Source: Acanthochromis polyacanthus
Lineage: Eukaryota; Chordata; Actinopteri; Pomacentridae
Assembly: GCF_021347895.1 (NCBI RefSeq)
Contig: NC_067116.1
Coordinates: 41,311,677 to 41,375,676, forward strand
Direction of reading: 5' to 3'
DNA: 64,000 bases
The position numbers and the translations under genes are program-made. Under the pieces are notes generated by a model. The model saw nothing but the letters and a program-made list of their open reading frames with translations, was not told the DNA's origin and ran no database searches. Positions 35,885 through 47,732 of the stretch are shown piece after piece (positions within the stretch are counted from its first letter, which is position 1; the number at the start of each line of letters is the position of its first letter).

Positions 35885-36691
35885 AGAGCAGGAGTCCCTC
35901 AAGGATCTGTTTTAGGACTCATTTTATTCAGTGTATCTATCAATTACCTTCCTCAGGTGTGTACAGATGTTACTGTACAGATGTATGTTCATTTTCACTC
36001 ATGTACAATCTAAAGAACCTGCTGCAGTTAAATAACATCTGCAATTACCAGCGTGTCAGACTGAGTAACAAATTCTTGCTTGATTGTCAGTATAAGCAAA
36101 AGAGTTCGCATGTATAGTTCACAGTGAGGAACCATAACTCACTTAACCCAGAGGTTTATTTAGTGGTGAAGCTGACACATTTTATCAAAAAGAAAAGAAA
36201 AAGAAAACATGTCAGTAGGATCACAACCAATTTAGTTTGAATAATTGGAATAAAGCATCAGGCAGCAGTTGTCTCAATCTGCTGTAAAGCTTTTTTGTAA
36301 ATTCTGTTTTCTTATTGGTTTACAGAATTAAAACCTGGTCACAAGTAGGCAGAACTGCATTCAAACTTGTGCACTCGCTCTTTAAGCAAATGCTTAAAGT
36401 ATCAGAGAAAAAGCCAAGAGAACATCTTTACTGATATTCTTAAAAAAACTTCCTCAGTTTAGACAATGTACTCTTTTACTCTGATGCAGGTTGATGTTTA
36501 AAATTATTCAGAATCTTGCACCCCTGTACTCTTAGAGAAATAAAAATTTACTGTGATTTATTTCAGGGTTCTTGTTTCTTTTTAATTGTGGCTAAATTAT
36601 TTTTTGACTCGGAGTCACGTATAAGAATTCCAATGTACCTGTACTGTGATGTACTTTTGCAAGTAGCAATAAACTGTTCTATTCTATTCAA
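35885..36691 (+). pseudogene. LINE reverse-transcriptase fragment with 3' tail (CR1/Rex/L2-like)
   Basis: From 35885 the + strand reads RAGVPQGSVLGLILFSV, then SINYLPQVCTDVTVQMYVHF. This is the GVPQGS..LGP.LFS..IN.LP block of a non-LTR reverse transcriptase followed by the position of the catalytic YADD box, here YVHF, so both catalytic Asp residues are lost. The downstream frame is broken by stops. At 36650-36691 AAGTAGCAATAAACTGTTCT and ATTCTATTCA form a LINE-like 3' tail with TTCTA repeats. Internal boundaries are uncertain. Confidence 0.7.
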
Positions 36692-39600
36692 AATATAACA
36701 ATAATATTAAATCAGCAGCAATGCCTCCTCATCTAACTCTGCAGCAGAAAGCAAAAGAAGCTATATTTCTTCAAATTATTGAACTCAAACTTAAATTGTT
36801 ACTTGGCTATGTATCTATCACCGTGGAAGAATATGTACCAATATATTATATACACAAAAATATCCTTTTACATTTACTGCTGACTTAAACACATCCACTG
36901 CCTCAGGAAATGGTTTAATTGTCATTTGATACATGTGTGGTCTACTGCAGTCCTACACACTTGTCATTGCCTTAACTGTAACTGTTTTGCATGCAGAAGC
37001 AGATGCATGCATTTTGAGGTGGTACAAAATGGAATTTACATGTGTGCTTCAAGATACATATCTACCTATATAAATTTATCCATATTCAACTTTCTAACTG
37101 GAGCAGGCAGAAGTAAAAAAATTACGAACTACTCGATGATCAGAGTAATCAAAATTCAAAGTCAGAAATCGTCGGCAGTGAAGGAGGCGTTTGGAACAGG
37201 GTGGATACATGAAGGTTTGCTGACAAATATAAAAACTATGTACACAACAAAATCAGTTATTATCAATAGATACAAACGTATTTTTTTCAAATAAAGAGTT
37301 TTATCCCTCCTTTGAGGTTTTCAGAGTTTTTCCAAGATTCTCTAATGACACTAATGTAAGTATAAGACAACAGCTGCTGTTGATCCCTCACTGGAGAAAA
37401 TGACACGATCTGGCAGCTAGATACAAATAAGGAATGTGAAAGTAAAGATATATGGCATGCAATGTGTACTTTTCACGTGTATAAATGATGCATGATAGAT
37501 TTTTACTTCGATACGTACAGGTATGACATGATGGAGGACACAATGGACACTTTGGTAGCTGTGCAGATTGACTAGTTGTCTTTGCAGGTGTATATTACAT
37601 GTAACTCCCTCAGATCTGACTAAATTGGCATACTTTATCACTAATTGTACCAAACAATCCTTTTAGCTGAGATTCCTGGTCTCCTTTCCTTACTTCACTC
37701 CAAAACAATGACCAAAAAAAAAAGTAGATGAGACAGTGCTTCTAGAAAAACAACCCTGACTGTGACCGCCGCCATTTTATCTCTTCTTCTCATCTTCCCT
37801 CCTGCTTTAGCTCATTCTGGATGATGAAGATCGACAGATAGCCGTCGGCTGCATGTGTTGACGTGCCGCAGGAGACGTCACTGCGCCGACTGTGGAAAAA
37901 CAACTTAACACAGGCATTCTGTCACTAAACTTTAAAAAAAAAAGAAAAAAAAAAGCGTGTCTCACAGACAGTGGTCAAAGTTCTAAAATCAACAAAACGT
38001 AGATTAGTTGGCAGACTTTATCTTCTACTCCCACTTATCTCCATCCATCTTACCTGGCTTAAACAGATAGATTTCAGACACCCCTGCTATTCTTTGATAT
38101 ATTCCACCTCATAACATTGTTCTCCTTCTTCTCTACCACTTCCTAGCCTTTCCGTTTACCCCCCGTCTTTTTTTTCAGGACGTCCGGAAAGGGAAACCAC
38201 AATAACATTTCACCAGAGACTCAGTCAATATTATTCCTTGACATCTTCAAAGCGGGACAGAGGATATTGGAGCCTGAGCAAGAGGCGGGTGGAGGTAAGG
38301 GAGGGAGTATGAGTGTGTGTTGTCCAGCTGAGAGCATAGACAACAGAGAAGAGAGACACAGTGTGGCCTTCACTGTCAGTCTGACAGTCTGAAGTATGGC
38401 TGCCTGAAGCTACGAGCCCCTCCTTCATATCCATCCTGCTCACATTTTCTTTGAAGATCCATCTCTGTGCCCTCGGGTCAACTGTCCCACTCACTTACCT
38501 TTGTGCAAACTTCTTCTTCACACCACTAGGGGTCCCTGTGTTCATAATAAACAAAACAACTTGCTCTCTGCCCTGACCTACACATCTCTGGATGGTAGTA
38601 ATTCAAAGGATGCATCCTTTTTCTTGTGGTGCAAACACATTGGTAGTATTTGTAAAAAAAAAAAGAAGCAAAATCTCTAGCATTACATGCCAAAAGACAA
38701 GTCATTATGCTGAGGCAGAGGCAGTGAGTTAATATTGGGGTTTTGCGGCAGGACTTCTGCACAACATCAGACAGACAGGCAGCCGCGGAGCCACAAGGAC
38801 AAGTAGACACAGGATCCTTAGAGCTGCAGGGCCACAGACATTAACAAACTCTCTTTTTCTGCTGCCTCCCTCCCTCCCTTCCTCTCTTTCTGCATGCTTT
38901 CCTCTTTATCTGCCCATGCTGCATGTAATAGACATATTCAAGAAAAATACGCAGTAAAAGTGCTGGGAAGCATATTAGCCGGGTTCCACTGCAGACACGC
39001 TTTGTTTAACATTTCAAAAATACCTTTAAAGCAGACCAGGCCCTCCCTCTCTCCGTCTCTCTCTGTCTAACGCCTGCCCAGATGTGCGTTCTCCGAGTGA
39101 GCATTTCTGCGATCTGCTAACAGAACATTAACTTTAAAGTCTTCTTTCGTCCCCGGCTATATGTGCACCATGCTGTAAGCGCTGGCCCCCGTCCAGGAAT
39201 CTCCTGCAAGCCAGCCGCTCATAAGCCCCCTCTTCTAACCGGCCAAGAATGCGAAAAAGCTCCTTCAAAGAGAAGCCTTCTGCAAGGTGTGGTTTAAAGC
39301 GGGTACCTGAGTCCACAGGTGGCCATACTAGAGCGCTAACTGAAATCCCACACCTGTCTCCGAGCAGGAGCCACAAAGGGGGAGAAACAGAGCAGTGAGG
39401 ATATAAAGATTAGATCAGATCAGCGTACTGCTGTTGTGTTGCTCATTCATGTGCTGCATTCAAGTGTGCAGACGCATGAAACAAAGAAATATAGACTTTC
39501 CTGTCCCTTAAATGGCACCCAGTAAAAAAACAGTCAAGAGTCAAAGGGCAGAAAGTGTCACAGTTTTACAACATGGAACTTTGTAAAAAAGACGAGCTGA

Positions 39601-40316
39601 TCAAAGAGGCTCAGCACAAACTGCTTCATCTGTGTGGAAAATACAACAAGAGTCCAGAGGGGACAGTCAGAGCTGCCCTGAGGTGAACACAGAGTGGTGA
39701 GAAGAGGCGTGGAGAGGAGGGGAGAACATGGCCGAGGACAAAGAGTGGCTTGTCTGGGGTCTGTCTGCCACCGGCCTGCAGGGGAGGAGGCCCCGGTGCC
39801 ACTTGTTTTAGGGGTCCCCATGATAAATTTCCACTACTTGACTCTGTCACACTGTCTGCCACTTGGACAATAACCGAGGTCACGGCCGAGTAGTGGAGCG
39901 TTGACATGGCAGGGCTGCACGGAGAATGAGAGGGAGGCCACTTTCTCTCAACACGAGCGTTTATTTCACATCCACGTCGTACATCTTAAAGAAAATCGCT
40001 AGAGTGAAAATAAATAGCACGCTTCTCACAGTTGTCTTTGTTCGGACCTGTTTATTTGTGACCATAAATCAAGCGCGTAAAGTCCGAGGTCATCCGACTC
40101 AAAGGATCCCCGTAGATACGAGTGGCGGTGGGCTTGTCAAACAGAAAGGGATGGAGATAAATGCAACCCTGATGAAGAGGAAGCACGTGACAACATTTGA
40201 AATATTGTTCATTTACATCTTTGAAATGGCTCTGATGAAAATCAAGCAAAACAAACCGCATAGAGAGACCGCACTGAGCATGCCACGTGCCCTCCAGGCT
40301 CTGCTTCACCGGTGAC
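36692..40316. other. intergenic DNA, no gene seen
   Basis: AT-rich at the left, becoming pyrimidine- and purine-tract-rich from about 37,700. Several poly(A) runs (37930-37955, 38652-38664). Open frames here (for example 39926-40315) have no recognisable motif. No tRNA-like or TE ends are identified. Confidence 0.45.
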
Positions 40317-41959
40317 AGTTTTGCTTGGAATAAAAAGCTCCAATCATGTTGTGGGTTTGGGCTATTTATATCTCACATAGAGGTGAGTTTTAAGCAAGAA
40401 AATACAATGAACATATTGAAGCTGAAGATCTAAACTCCCCTCTGCAAAGGAAACAATGCTTTTTAACATCTTGGAGCTGCCGGAGTTCATTGAAAAACAA
40501 TAAAATACAAAATAACTGTCTCCAAGTGCATTACTGCAGTATAAATTGGCTGCATAGTGAATTTCACGAACACTAAGATATCTGGAGATCAAAATGTGAT
40601 GTTGAAACTATAATGTTGCACCAAACTATAGGATGTTATAAGAACATTTCACACTCTTTTTGCCTACAAGGGCTTTGCTCGTAATAAAAAGCTCCAATCA
40701 TGTTGTAGATTTGTACTATTTGTCAAACATAGTGGTGAGTTTAAACAAGAAAATACAAAGCACATATTGATACTGGAGATCTAAACTCCTGTTTGCAAAG
40801 AAAGAATTGCTTTGATAACATCTTGGAGCTGCAGGAGTTTAATAAACCCCAACAAAATACAAAACAGATGCCACCAATCATCAGTTCAGTGTAAATTGGT
40901 TGCTTGATGAGTTCCATGAACACTAAGATATCTGGAGATCAAAATGTGATATAGAAACTACCATGTTGCACCAAACTATAGGCTATTATAGGAACACAGT
41001 CAAAACATTTTCTGGTAATACTGTGACTAAAGTTCTCGACTCGGACATGCAAAGGAGTAAATGCTTTTCAGCATCTTGGAGCTGCAACTGTTTAATAAAA
41101 AACAGTACAATATATAAAATAAATGCCACCAAGTGCATTTATTAGGCATAAATCAACTGGCTGTTTTATGATTTTCATTAACATTAATGAGGATATCTGG
41201 AGATCGAAATGTGAAACAGAAACTATGATGCTGCATCAAACTACAGGGCATTGGAAGTACATTTTTGCACTCATTTTGCATACGGGGGCTTTGCTCGTAA
41301 TGAAAAGCTCCAAACATACAATAGATTTGTCTTATTTCTATTACACATATGTACAGAGGTGACTTTGAAACAAGAAAATACAACAAACTTGTTGACACTA
41401 AAGATTGAAACTTCTGTCGGTAAAGGAAGAATTGCTATAAAATATATACCGTCAAGTGCGTTTATTGAGTATCAATGAGCTGGCTGCTTAATGCCTTTCA
41501 TAACCATTAACTAGGATATCCTGAGATAACAAGAAACCCTGTGTGACACAGAAACTATCACGCTGTGTCAAACTACAGGGCATTATAGGAACATTTTGGC
41601 TTCTTATTCCCTACAGGAGCTTTGCTTGTAACAGAAAGCTCAAGACAAACTATAGATTTGTGCTATTTATATCACACATATGTACAGAGGTAAGTTTGAA
41701 ACAAGAAAATACATTGAACATTTTGAGACTAAAGCTCTAAACTCTTTTCAAAGGAAGTCTTGCTTTCCTTGGAGCTGCAGGAGTTTATTAAAACCTAATA
41801 AAAGAAAAAATAAAGGCCAATAAGTGCATCAGTTCAGCTGCTTAATGACTTCCATGCTCACTAAGATGTCTTTAGATCAAACTATGGTACAGAAACTATC
41901 ATGTTGGATCAAACTTCAGAACATTGCAAGAACATTCTGCGCTCTTTCTGCCTACAGAG
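40317..41959. repeat. five diverged tandem copies of a ~340-bp unit upstream of the TIKI gene
   Basis: Units start at GGCTTTGCTCGTAATAAAAA or variants near 40317, 40671, 41287 and 41618. A truncated copy lies between about 41004 and 41286. Shared blocks in order are AAAAGCTCCAAWCATG, GAGTTTRAAACAAGAAAATA, CATCTTGGAGCTGCAGGAGT, CCAAGTGCATT, AGGATATCTGGAGATC, CATGTTGCACCAAACTA and TTTTGCCTACAAG. Spacings are 354, about 616 (two units, one shortened), 331 and 342 bp. Open frames within it are repeats of the same noise. The last copy ends just where a CpG-richer stretch begins. Confidence 0.88.
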
Positions 41960-42407
41960 GGTTTACTCACGCAAACCTGTCATCCCTCCCTGAACCTGCG
42001 CTCCCTCCTCCTAAAAGCCGAGCTGGGATGTGTGTTTGTGCGTACCGAGGTGGATCGTCCCACCTCCCTCTTTCTCTCCCAGTCAAGACGCTCCAAACTC
42101 GCAGGAGCGCAAACTCTCCAAAGAGTTCCCAGCTCCTGCTGCAGGACTGCGCCGAGTTGGAAGGAAGCGAGAGAAAAGTTTCAAAACAGACACGAACCGA
42201 AGTTGAGAAGTGCTGGAGTGCATCGGGACATGACGAAGAGGCGGAATGGTCCCCCAGCCGAGCAGCACATGTGAGCCCAGAGGCCACCGGTAACGGTTTT
42301 TTCTTTTAACTTCAAAGGAGACGGTGGAAAGGGGAGGCTGAGAGAAGAGAAGAGAGCGTAAAGAGAGAGATAAAGATCCCCTGAGAGCTGACTGTCACCT
42401 CGACACC
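41960..42407 (+). promoter_or_regulatory. candidate promoter and 5' UTR of the TIKI/TRABD2 gene
   Basis: This 450-bp stretch is noticeably richer in G, C and CpG than the DNA on either side, as expected around a vertebrate transcription start. A TATA-like CCTAAAAGCC is at about 42011. The purine-rich end (GAGAAGAGAAGAGAGCG) would be leader. The transcription start is not defined by sequence. Confidence 0.4.
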
Positions 42408-42521
42408 ATGGTCTTTGTGCCGGGGATCAGCTGGGTCTTCTTGAGCGCTCTCATGCAAACTGTGGCACCCTGGGGCGCACAGCGAGCCGGCAGACCGAGG
42501 CAGTGCGACGCACCAAAGTCG
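42408..42521 (+). CDS. trabd2b: trabd2 coding exon 1 (signal peptide)
   Basis: The start context ACACCATGG is a strong Kozak match. It encodes 38 residues: [20 protein letters not shown], then a short basic linker ending CDAPKS. The donor is GTGAGT and the phase 0. This exon alone would not be recognisable, but it fits frame, signal and position for the family. Confidence 0.82.
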
Positions 42522-45500
42522 GTGAGTCGTGTTTGGGCACTTTTTCCAAGTTAGGGACCTCTCATTTCTTCTGAGAAAGACGCACGTTGGACTATGATTA
42601 CGCATGAAGTGGATACTGCGAGATTCGACTCTGACAAGTTTATTATCAGCCTGCAGAACTGAGACACTTGTCCTAATAAACCCAGACTTATGTTTTCACT
42701 CTGATTGGAGAGTATAGTTAAAGTAAACTTGATTGTGTTAATTTTAGATGTGACAGTTAATATATAATGTTGGCAATCATATATTATATTTGTGCCATAT
42801 TGGATGTTTGTCTGTAATAATGTTAAAAGCTCTCATCTTTATAGCTTTAGAGGAAAATACTTTTGTTACTTCACGACAATTTTTATAATTTTAAATGTGA
42901 ATTTCATTTATTATAATATGGAAATACAAAAAAAATAAAATGTGACTGTAGAAATTATGATTAAAATATGAATTGATTGCCAAACTAAATCAATAATAAT
43001 ATTTTCATTAGATAGTAAGTATAGTCTAACATTAGCACAGGTTCAGTGCCTGACATGTGGAGGTTCCAGTGTTCCCTCTCTGCTCCACTGCAGCTATAGA
43101 TCCAGGCCTTTAACAAGGAAAGATGCTGCCAACAGAAACCGTTTCTGCTCGCCAACTTTATGGCTGTTTATGTGACAAAACGAAAATGGGGGAACACCCA
43201 CGGGTGACTTGACTTCATTTGGAAAAATACAGTTTCATTGACCTTTTCAGAAGCGATCGCGTTTCAGCACAACGCGCGGCCCTTATTAAAACACTTATCG
43301 GGCATATTGGTAAAATTATGGATGTGGCTTGAACTCTTGTGAGGAAGTTCAGCAGCAGAGACCAGACATATTCCAGATCCGTTAACGCGCCTCTCCGTGC
43401 GTCTTCCATGCGTAATTTTCGACGTGTGAGGGGGGAGAAACAGAATTAATGACAGTCATAACTGCAGGAATCAGATCCAACACGCTTTCCGGGTGCTGGA
43501 AATAAAAGATCACAACACTGGAAAAATATATGACCTCAGAATTTTAAAAAATATGACAGTTTGGAGCCACTGAGTGTGAATGTTACTGAGGATCCCATTA
43601 AGGAAAGAGGGTTGATTAGTGGATCTGTTGTCAGAGATCAGTGAAGCTTTCGTGTTCTTTCTCCTCCATGTGATTTTTAATGCGTCAGTACAGTGGTCTC
43701 TGTTTTCTGTTAGGAGTAATTACCCCATAAAAAGGAACCCTGCGCGTCAAGGTTCTCCAGAAAAAGTCCACGCAGCCTGAGCAGTGGGGATCTCGCCTCT
43801 CGGTTGGATTTGCATCGTCGCACATTTCCACTTTTTTGTCGAAAAACAAATCTTAATTTATGGGTAAAAGCCCAACGCGCACATTTGCTCGTCTTTTTCT
43901 GTGCGTCAGAAATATCATAAAGAGTGCACCGATGCGTCCAAAGCTTTCCCGTTAGTGTGCAGTATCTGGAGGGCCCCGCCAAAGTGAAAATTGAGTTAGA
44001 AAACCTTGAAACTGTTTAAACATTTCAGTGTGAATGCAAAGGCTGCTCTGAAATCAAATGTGGCATTTTTTGATTTATTTTGTCTAGCAGGGGAGGAAGG
44101 ATTGTGCCAGAAATGACTGTATGTTCATTGCAATTAATTATGCTAAGAGAACACCCCACAGAACCACTTTACTTCACTTTTGGCTGCTATTCGAGAAAAA
44201 GTTTCAGTGACAAAGACAGCGTTGGCAGTGTGCTATAGAACTGGAACACAGCTGAGGGGAATCTTGATTAAATTTAAGAAGTAAACATTTTCTAAGAATA
44301 ACTTTATTTTACTGTAATGGGTTTCATCCCTCAAATGCCTGATTACAGTATGTTTCAGAAGCCAGGAGTTTGATATTGTTTATAAAAGCTAATTCTTTTT
44401 TCATATTTGAATAATGCCAACATCAAAGTCGCAGCACATGCACAGCACATTTCGCAGAGCGCTTAACAAGAACCATATTTTAAATGCAATAGAGGCCTTA
44501 TGCTCGTTTAGAATGGCTGTGATTATTTAATTTCCATCCTGACATTGTTTTCTATAAAGATAACCACAACAGACAAACGCTTCCTGTAATATAAACCATA
44601 GAAGACAAAAACAGTGCAGCACTTAAGGCTGTCAGCATCACATCTCCGTGTGGCTGGTGTTAAAAAATTCACAAACAAAAGTATCACAGTGAGGTCAGAC
44701 TGGAGAGCAGGTTTTCTTTCAGGTTTTTGGCTTTTATGAGCTCCAGCGTAGTATATTTGCACTGCTGCCTTGAAAATGCTTCCCAGGCCCAAAGAGGCTT
44801 TTGGCAACCGAGGTATGCACCTCAACAATACACGGGGGTCTGTTTACAGTCCAGAAGGCCCCTCTATAAACTCCCTGCCTGAACCACAGCAGTGAGCCCG
44901 AGCAGCAGAGCCCCGAGCAGACTAGACTTTATGCTTCCCCCCGCCGTCATCTCAAAATGGTATTTCAATCCTTAACTTGTTGACCTGAGCCTATATGAGC
45001 CAGTAAACCACAATAGAGGGGAAATGTGTCAGCTTTAGTTTTGAGGCGAGTTGAATTGTGCTAATATGATGGTTCTGGTATTTTTGTTTCCTTTTCCTCT
45101 CAAAATCTTCACTTCCATCTAATTTTTTTCCTTCTTCCTCTGCAGCAAAGTGACATGAACTCGTTCCTGTGGAGGGTAAAGCGAGCGCCTCCTCACCCAC
45201 CTTCCTACTTGTTTGGTACCATCCATGTGCCCTACACCCGAGTGTGGGACTTCATCCCCAACAGCTCCAAGCAGGCTTTCCACAAAAGCAACAACATCTT
45301 TTTTGAGCTTGACCTGACGGACCCGCTCACCATCTCCAAACTGACAAGCTGCCAGCTGCTTCCCCACGGAGAGAACCTGCAGACGCTGCTACCTCGAGAC
45401 TTGTACCGCCGCCTCAAACGCCACCTGGACTACGTGAAGCACATGATGCCTTACTGGATGACGGCGGACCAGCGGGGCCGCGGTCTGTACGCCGACTACC

Positions 45501-45715
45501 TGTTCAACGCCATCGCAGGGAACTGGGAGAGGAAGAGGCCCGTGTGGGTGATGCTGATGGTGAATTCCCTGACCGAGTGGGACGTCCGGTCCAGAGGGAC
45601 TCCGGTCCTGGACCTGTTCTTGGCTCAGGAGGCTGAGCGGATGGGAAAGACGACGGGGGCGGTGGAGCGGGTGGAGGAGCAGTGCCACCCCCTCAACGGG
45701 CTCAACTTCTCTCAG
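42408..45715 (+). CDS. trabd2b: TIKI/TRABD2 family Wnt-inactivating metalloprotease, 5' part (exons 1-2)
   Basis: TIKI proteins are membrane-anchored metalloproteases of the TraB superfamily that clip the N terminus of Wnt ligands, inactivating them in or outside Wnt-producing cells. Visible coding is 42408-42521 plus 45146-45715, 228 residues. Residues 1 to about 25 form a hydrophobic signal peptide. The first catalytic GxxH motif is GTIH at 62-65, with the conserved acidic residue E92 in [30 protein letters not shown] and the [14 protein letters not shown] end are family hallmarks. N77 and N225 are glycosylation sequons. The second GxxH and the anchor lie in later exons, absent from the window. 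[15 protein letters not shown] and [12 protein letters not shown] favour TIKI2 (trabd2b), while LFLAQEAER resembles TIKI1, so the a/b assignment is tentative. Confidence 0.9.
42522..45145. other. trabd2 intron 1
   Basis: 2624 bp, GTGAGT to TGCAG. AT-rich at the left and middle, with no repeat or RNA gene recognised. The minus-strand open frames near 43215-43982 have no motif. Confidence 0.65.
45146..45715 (+). CDS. trabd2b: trabd2 coding exon 2 (catalytic N-terminal half)
   Basis: The acceptor is CTTCCTCTGCAG and the donor GTAAGA. It is 570 nt, phase 0 at both ends, residues 39-228. It begins [13 protein letters not shown], the usual start of the TIKI domain. Between KR and SYLFGTIH there is APPHPP where I recall the family having DPP, so a small proline insertion is possible. 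Confidence 0.95.
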
Positions 45716-47659
45716 GTAAGAATTTGGAATGAACACGTTTGCCTTTGATTCCCTGTGTGTGTACACAGCTGGTGAAACTGCAAGGACAAGCCAGGCCTAG
45801 AGAGGAAACAAATTTGTGTATCCTTCATCCCTCCACCTGAAGTAAAGAAGCTCTACTCTTGGCTTTATAATCCACACCAAAAGTTAAGTGTATGCACAGA
45901 TTTTGGGTGTTTCTTTGAAAGAAATGTGGGAGAAGACAATAGAAGAAGAAAAAAAGTGATTAAAACCTGTCAGCTGGAGACAGCTTTAGGGTTATGGATG
46001 TCCCTCCAGCTCACTAAACAAACACACTCAACAGCTGAATCTGCAGAAAGGGTGTCAGGCTGTGCAACGGACACGAAAAACAGATTAAAGAAGGTGAGAG
46101 GAGCATGGAGTTTTCTCTTTCATTAAAGCAGACTGTCTGTCTGGCTCTCAGCGGGATTGTGCGACTCATACTGTAACTGGAGACTGAAAGATGAGCAAAA
46201 CAGCCTAATTACTTGATGAGCAAAACACAGAGTATGTTCATCATTAATTTCTTGTACGGTGATGAAGAAACGAAGGAAACATGGGTCTATTTAAAGATTT
46301 AGCCTGTTGTAGGTCACGTACGATGAAGGCTGTAGACCATTTTTCAAGCTGTGGGAGGTTGGGGGAAAATCACTGATGAGCTTCGACAGTAAGACGAAGA
46401 TGCTCTGTTCCAGTTAATGTCCTAATACAACCTTTGATCTACGCTGAGAAGTAAAATATCTCAGCATGTGCATCCGTGAAACGCTTGCAAACGCAACACA
46501 TGTGCTTTGGATGCACATCACGCCACACACGAAGGCCCCTCTGCAGACGTGCAAAGCTCCGTACAGGCGTGATGTGGTGCAACAGAATCTGCGAGGGCCT
46601 GAACCTCCATGTGACAGGACGGAGGGCTACGGAGCTAATTTGAGAGGCAATGGGCTTCCAGCCTCTCCTCTTTCATCAGCACCTCCTAACTACGCTGTCA
46701 AAGTCGCACCGCATGCCCTGCACATGCCTGAGAGCTTTACTGCCCCTAGAAATAAGCTTGGCGAGACACACTGTGTATCTCAGTAATGAAGAGGACAAGT
46801 GCTAATGTCTAGAAGGGCTTTGCAATGTAGACATGGCCTTTTCTCATTATCATAAGGGATTCACAGATCTTGTCTGTAGTCTGATTGCTTTTAATGTTGA
46901 GCGCGACCTCTAAAAACAACACTGTTTAAATCACATCCCAACGTGCCTGAGTCCAACTTTTGAAAACGGTGTTTATAATTCTGGATAACTTCTATTTGAC
47001 TTCAATCTTCGGAATCTATTCTTCCGTGAAAGGCAGAATGCAATAAATTCACAACAGGCAATAAAAATTTTACAAGACAAGTGTTCGAATTCGGATAAGA
47101 GTTTCACTTGTATGAAAATTCTGTCAAATTTTAGATCGGAAATAACATGAATTTCAACCCAACGTGAGCACAAGGGGGTTGGAGTTGTCTGCTTCCAACC
47201 TCCTTGCTTCCAGATATGTATGAGAACAATTCAGAGCTGAACTGAAACTGACATGGAAACCATTATTCTCAATTATAATAATTTGCGATTTAATCTGAAC
47301 ACTATGGTTGATTGGATCCCTCTACGCTTGACTGTAACAACGATGAGGTCAGAAGGATGGATGTACCGAGAGCTGAGGAGGAAGACACATGGGTGGGAAT
47401 CAGAAGAAAGAGAAGCGAAACACCAGAGAAGAGAAAATATAAAAGTGGTGGTTAAGCTGAAAAAGCAGAGAGGCCAATGCTAATCTGAAACAAGAGCAAA
47501 GGGAGATCTCAATTGGGAACTCGTCCAAACCTTTCCACGTATTATTTGTTCCCAATAAAAACTAGCTGCTTACAATATCCTGTACCTGTGATGTCATAGA
47601 CAGGCACTTAGAAACTGGTGATTTATCACCTGTCACGCTGTTCCTCAAAGGCACCTGGT

Positions 47660-47732
47660 CCCAGTGGTTCCAGGGCTGTGGAGCTGGGACCACTGGGAGG
47701 TCATGAAAGCACCGGTCTGTCCAGCTCCACAG
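47660..47732. other. two overlapping, mutually exclusive hairpins
   Basis: CCCAGTGGTTCCAG (47660-47673) pairs with CTGGGACCACTGGG (47684-47697) at 13 of 14 positions over a 10-nt loop. The overlapping CTGTGGAGCTGGGAC (47676-47690) also pairs with GTCCAGCTCCACAG (47719-47732) with one bulged G. The two stems share bases, so only one can form at a time. The role is unknown; it may be a small foldback repeat. Confidence 0.75.

Noticed and set aside
41824..42309. 161-codon open frame before the TIKI gene
   Set aside because: Spans the tandem repeat and the presumed leader, shows no motif, and overlaps the likely promoter.
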